A stretch of DNA of 7,218 nt from Candidatus Zixiibacteriota bacterium. GTDB taxonomy: Bacteria; Zixibacteria; MSB-5A5; SM1-73. Below the pieces are notes generated by a model, which searched no databases, was not told where the DNA came from, and saw only the letters and a list, made by a program, of their open reading frames with translations. Within the stretch, counting starts at the first letter, position 1. Every line of letters begins with the position of its first letter. The stretch is from positions 1-7,218 of the forward strand of contig JAGMFA010000104.1 of assembly GCA_023127875.1 (NCBI GenBank), given 5' to 3'. Below, piece after piece: positions 5,679 to 7,218 of the stretch. Made by a program: the position numbers and the translations under genes.

Positions 5679-6443
5679 TCAATCGGCCGAATATTTGTGC
5701 AGTATTTTCCCCACCTCTTCCAGTCCCCAATCGTCCTTTTCTTTTTCGAAGGTTGCCTTTGCTTCTTTTAAGTCCTTCAGCCCTTCTTCTTTCTTTTCAG
5801 GGATCAGCTTCAGTTTGGTTTTACCAAGAAAAATCTTACCCCAGGCAGCATTCACAGGTTCATTTGCCTCCTCTGCGACCTTAATGCACTCGTGGAAATG
5901 TTCGGTTGCGTGCTCCGGGTCTTTCTTAATCAGATAATAAAGCCCTATATCCCAGTGTGCCCAGGCTAAGGGACCTTTTTCACCCAATTCTTTTCTTAGT
6001 TCCAGGGCTTTTTGAGCAGCGTCAAATCCGATCTCCTGACATTTTTCGGAAACGTTTTCATCAAATTCCGGAGCACAGAAGGCGGCAATATTGTGAAGCA
6101 TAACAGCAGCAGCCTTTTTGTCCCCTTTCTTCAACGCTGCTTTCACCCCAAGCTGGTTTATCAGCATGGACTGGTCCAATTTTCCGGCATGATGCAAATC
6201 AATACCTAATTCGATATAAGAATTCAAAACGGTCTTATCGTCACCCAGATCATTCATGAAATCCTCAGCATCTTCTTCCTTTCCTTCCTCTAACAGGTTT
6301 ATCACCTTTACCAAGATTTCCTTTCTTTTTTCTTCCTGAACTTGACCCACTTTTTCCTCCTTTTCTGATTGTTTTTCGGTTGAACCGCAAGCCAAAAGAA
6401 AACAAAATGTCCACAGTAAACAGAATTCTAACACCTGTTTCAT
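5679..6443 (-). CDS. TPR-like lipoprotein
   Basis: The product has 254 residues. It begins with a type II signal peptide: Lys2, a hydrophobic stretch, and lipobox L16-L-A-C19 followed by Gly-Ser, so it should be acylated on Cys19 and anchored in a membrane, probably the outer one. A Lys/Glu/Gln-rich linker (about residues 20-45) leads to an all-helical region with several TPR-like pairs: SYIELGIDLHHAGKLDQ, then AAVMLHNIAAFC, AWAHWDIGLYYLIKKDPEHA and AAWGKIFLGKTKLKLIPEKK. TPR lipoproteins typically serve as adaptors for envelope complexes; no specific partner can be read here. ATG 6443 follows GGGGAGA (6457-6451) by seven bases. It starts 92 bases after the OmpH-like gene on the same strand with no clear promoter between, so co-transcription is likely. 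I do not recognise a named family. Confidence 0.85.
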   Translation of the reverse strand: MKQVLEFCLLWTFCFLLACGSTEKQSEKEEKVGQVQEEKRKEILVKVINLLEEGKEEDAEDFMNDLGDDKTVLNSYIELGIDLHHAGKLDQSMLINQLGVKAALKKGDKKAAAVMLHNIAAFCAPEFDENVSEKCQEIGFDAAQKALELRKELGEKGPLAWAHWDIGLYYLIKKDPEHATEHFHECIKVAEEANEPVNAAWGKIFLGKTKLKLIPEKKEEGLKDLKEAKATFEKEKDDWGLEEVGKILHKYSAD

Positions 6444-6505
6444 ATTTTTATCTCCCCATTGCTTTTTGAACTGAATCTAATTGCGTATGTGACTAAATTC
6501 CCTTT

Positions 6506-6523
6506 GGAAACCTGAAGGTTTCC
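6506..6523. repeat. GGAAACC/GGTTTCC hairpin in the ompH-lipoprotein gap
   Basis: GGAAACC (6506-6512) and GGTTTCC (6517-6523) form a perfect 7-bp stem with a 4-base loop, followed by GCTACC. No U-tract lies on the minus-strand 3' side, so it is probably not an efficient terminator. It may be a dispersed repeat or an mRNA processing or stability element between the two genes. Confidence 0.5.
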
Positions 6524-6535
6524 GCTACCTCTTTT

Positions 6536-7072
6536 CTATTTATTCAACTCTACCAGAACTTTATTGGTTATATCCAATTCATCTTTGGCGTATAGGACAG
6601 TTCCAGCGGTTGAATCCAAAACATAGGTGTAGTTTTCCTTCAACGCAATAAGCCTTATCACCGTGTTTATCTTATCAATCAGGGACTTGGAAAGTTCATA
6701 TTCTTTTTGTGCCGCCTCACCATCAGGACCCATTACCTGGTTGACAAAGAGCTGATACTCATTCTGTTTAACCACGAGTTGTTCCCTTATTTCGTTTTTT
6801 GCCTGCTCGCTTAAAAGAAGGCTTTGCTTTTCTAACCTGTCCGCCAATTCCTGCATCTCGCTTTGCATCGAATCTGCCTTTGCCTGCCAGACCACCATAA
6901 GCTTATTGAATTTTTCCTGAGCCTGGACGTATTCCTTATACTCAGCTTTTAGTCGCTGGACGTCCACGTATGCGATTTTCAACTGTTGAGCAAAGCCTGA
7001 CGAAGCCAAAAGGCCAAGAATAAATCCCGCCAAGAGAACGACCCTCACCCCTGAGGTCTTGAATCTTTTCAT
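6536..7072 (-). CDS. OmpH/Skp-family periplasmic chaperone
   Basis: The product has 178 residues, typical of the family. The signal peptide is residues 1-28 (Lys/Arg start, hydrophobic VVLLAGFILGLLASS, cut after GFA28 before Gln29). The mature protein opens with the conserved first strand LKIAYVDVQRL. A long charged, heptad-rich helical hairpin follows (about 45-130, for example QAKADSMQSEMQELADRLEKQ), and then the return region with YELSKSLIDKINTVIRLIALKENYTYVLDSTAGTV-type strands and the terminal DITNKVLVELNK. Skp/OmpH trimers hold unfolded outer-membrane proteins in the periplasm and hand them to the BAM complex. ATG 7072 lies seven bases after GAAGGAGG (7087-7080). It is first in its transcript, ahead of the TPR lipoprotein. 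The usual neighbours bamA and lpxD are not visible, although the window ends 146 bases upstream. Confidence 0.9.
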   Translation of the reverse strand: MKRFKTSGVRVVLLAGFILGLLASSGFAQQLKIAYVDVQRLKAEYKEYVQAQEKFNKLMVVWQAKADSMQSEMQELADRLEKQSLLLSEQAKNEIREQLVVKQNEYQLFVNQVMGPDGEAAQKEYELSKSLIDKINTVIRLIALKENYTYVLDSTAGTVLYAKDELDITNKVLVELNK

Positions 7073-7144
7073 ACCTCATCCTCCTTCAGTTATAAATTCA
7101 TCAAAGAATACAATAAAATCAAAGACTTACAGAATTACGCATCC

Positions 7145-7172
7145 AAAATAAAATCTAAAACGCTTTTGTCAA
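7145..7172 (-). promoter_or_regulatory. Putative sigma70-type promoter of the ompH-like gene
   Basis: On the minus strand a perfect -35 TTGACA (7172 to 7167) is followed after 16 bases by TATTTT (7150 to 7145), four of six -10 bases. This would give a leader of about 65 bases before ATG 7072. The 13-mer TTTTAGATTTTAT within it also occurs upstream of the M16 pair (1049-1061). Confidence 0.5.
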
Positions 7173-7218
7173 GTTTATTTTGAGAGAGCTCTGAAAAAGT
7201 CAAATTGGGTTCACCCTG

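Noticed and set aside
5679..5937. Plus-strand Ser/Phe-rich ORFs opposite the lipoprotein gene
   Set aside because: Antisense shadows of Lys/Glu-rich coding sequence.
1..7218. CRISPR array, tRNA or rRNA genes, complete transposase or integrase
   Set aside because: No regularly spaced direct repeats, no cloverleaf or rRNA sequence and no transposase motifs were seen on either strand.

Overview
The window comes from a Gram-negative (diderm) bacterium. Evidence for this is an OmpH/Skp-type periplasmic chaperone, a lipoprotein with a clear lipobox, two secreted M16B peptidase-family proteins and the end of an SppA membrane protease. Coding DNA has moderate GC and start codons follow clear Shine-Dalgarno sites. 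Gaps between genes are full of short palindromic dispersed repeats, as in many uncultured diderm lineages. No marker in the window fixes the phylum, so I do not assign one.

Layout. 1-555 (+) is the C-terminal part of SppA, cut by the window edge. 556-1105 is gene-free: a cluster of hairpin repeats flanked by two near-identical 38-bp copies, then a putative promoter. 1106-2455 and 2611-4020 (+) are an M16B pair: the first keeps the HxxEH zinc site and lacks the R/Y pair, the second lacks the zinc site and keeps the R/Y pair. They probably form one heterodimeric peptidase outside the inner membrane. A roughly 125-bp nested palindrome separates them, and a strong intrinsic terminator (4041-4081) ends the unit.

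The other half is on the minus strand. 4177-4341 is a decayed HicB antitoxin C-terminus. It abuts, at a sharp change of composition, a very AT-rich gene (4342-5222) for a membrane-anchored TPR protein whose N-terminus needs a -1 frameshift to join its only good ATG. 5223-5678 holds no confident gene but several inverted repeats, including a hairpin that encloses a Shine-Dalgarno site and an 8-codon ORF. 5679-6443 is a TPR-like lipoprotein and 6536-7072 an OmpH/Skp protein, probably one transcript from a promoter at 7145-7172.

As a whole, the flanks are ordinary envelope protein quality-control genes (SppA, M16 pair, Skp-like chaperone, TPR lipoprotein). The 4.18-5.62 kb interval is accessory: a broken antitoxin, an AT-rich orphan TPR gene and repeats. 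No complete new multi-gene system is visible. The best candidates for novelty are the AT-rich TPR cassette with its frameshift and bracketing inverted repeat, and the structured non-coding elements beside it.
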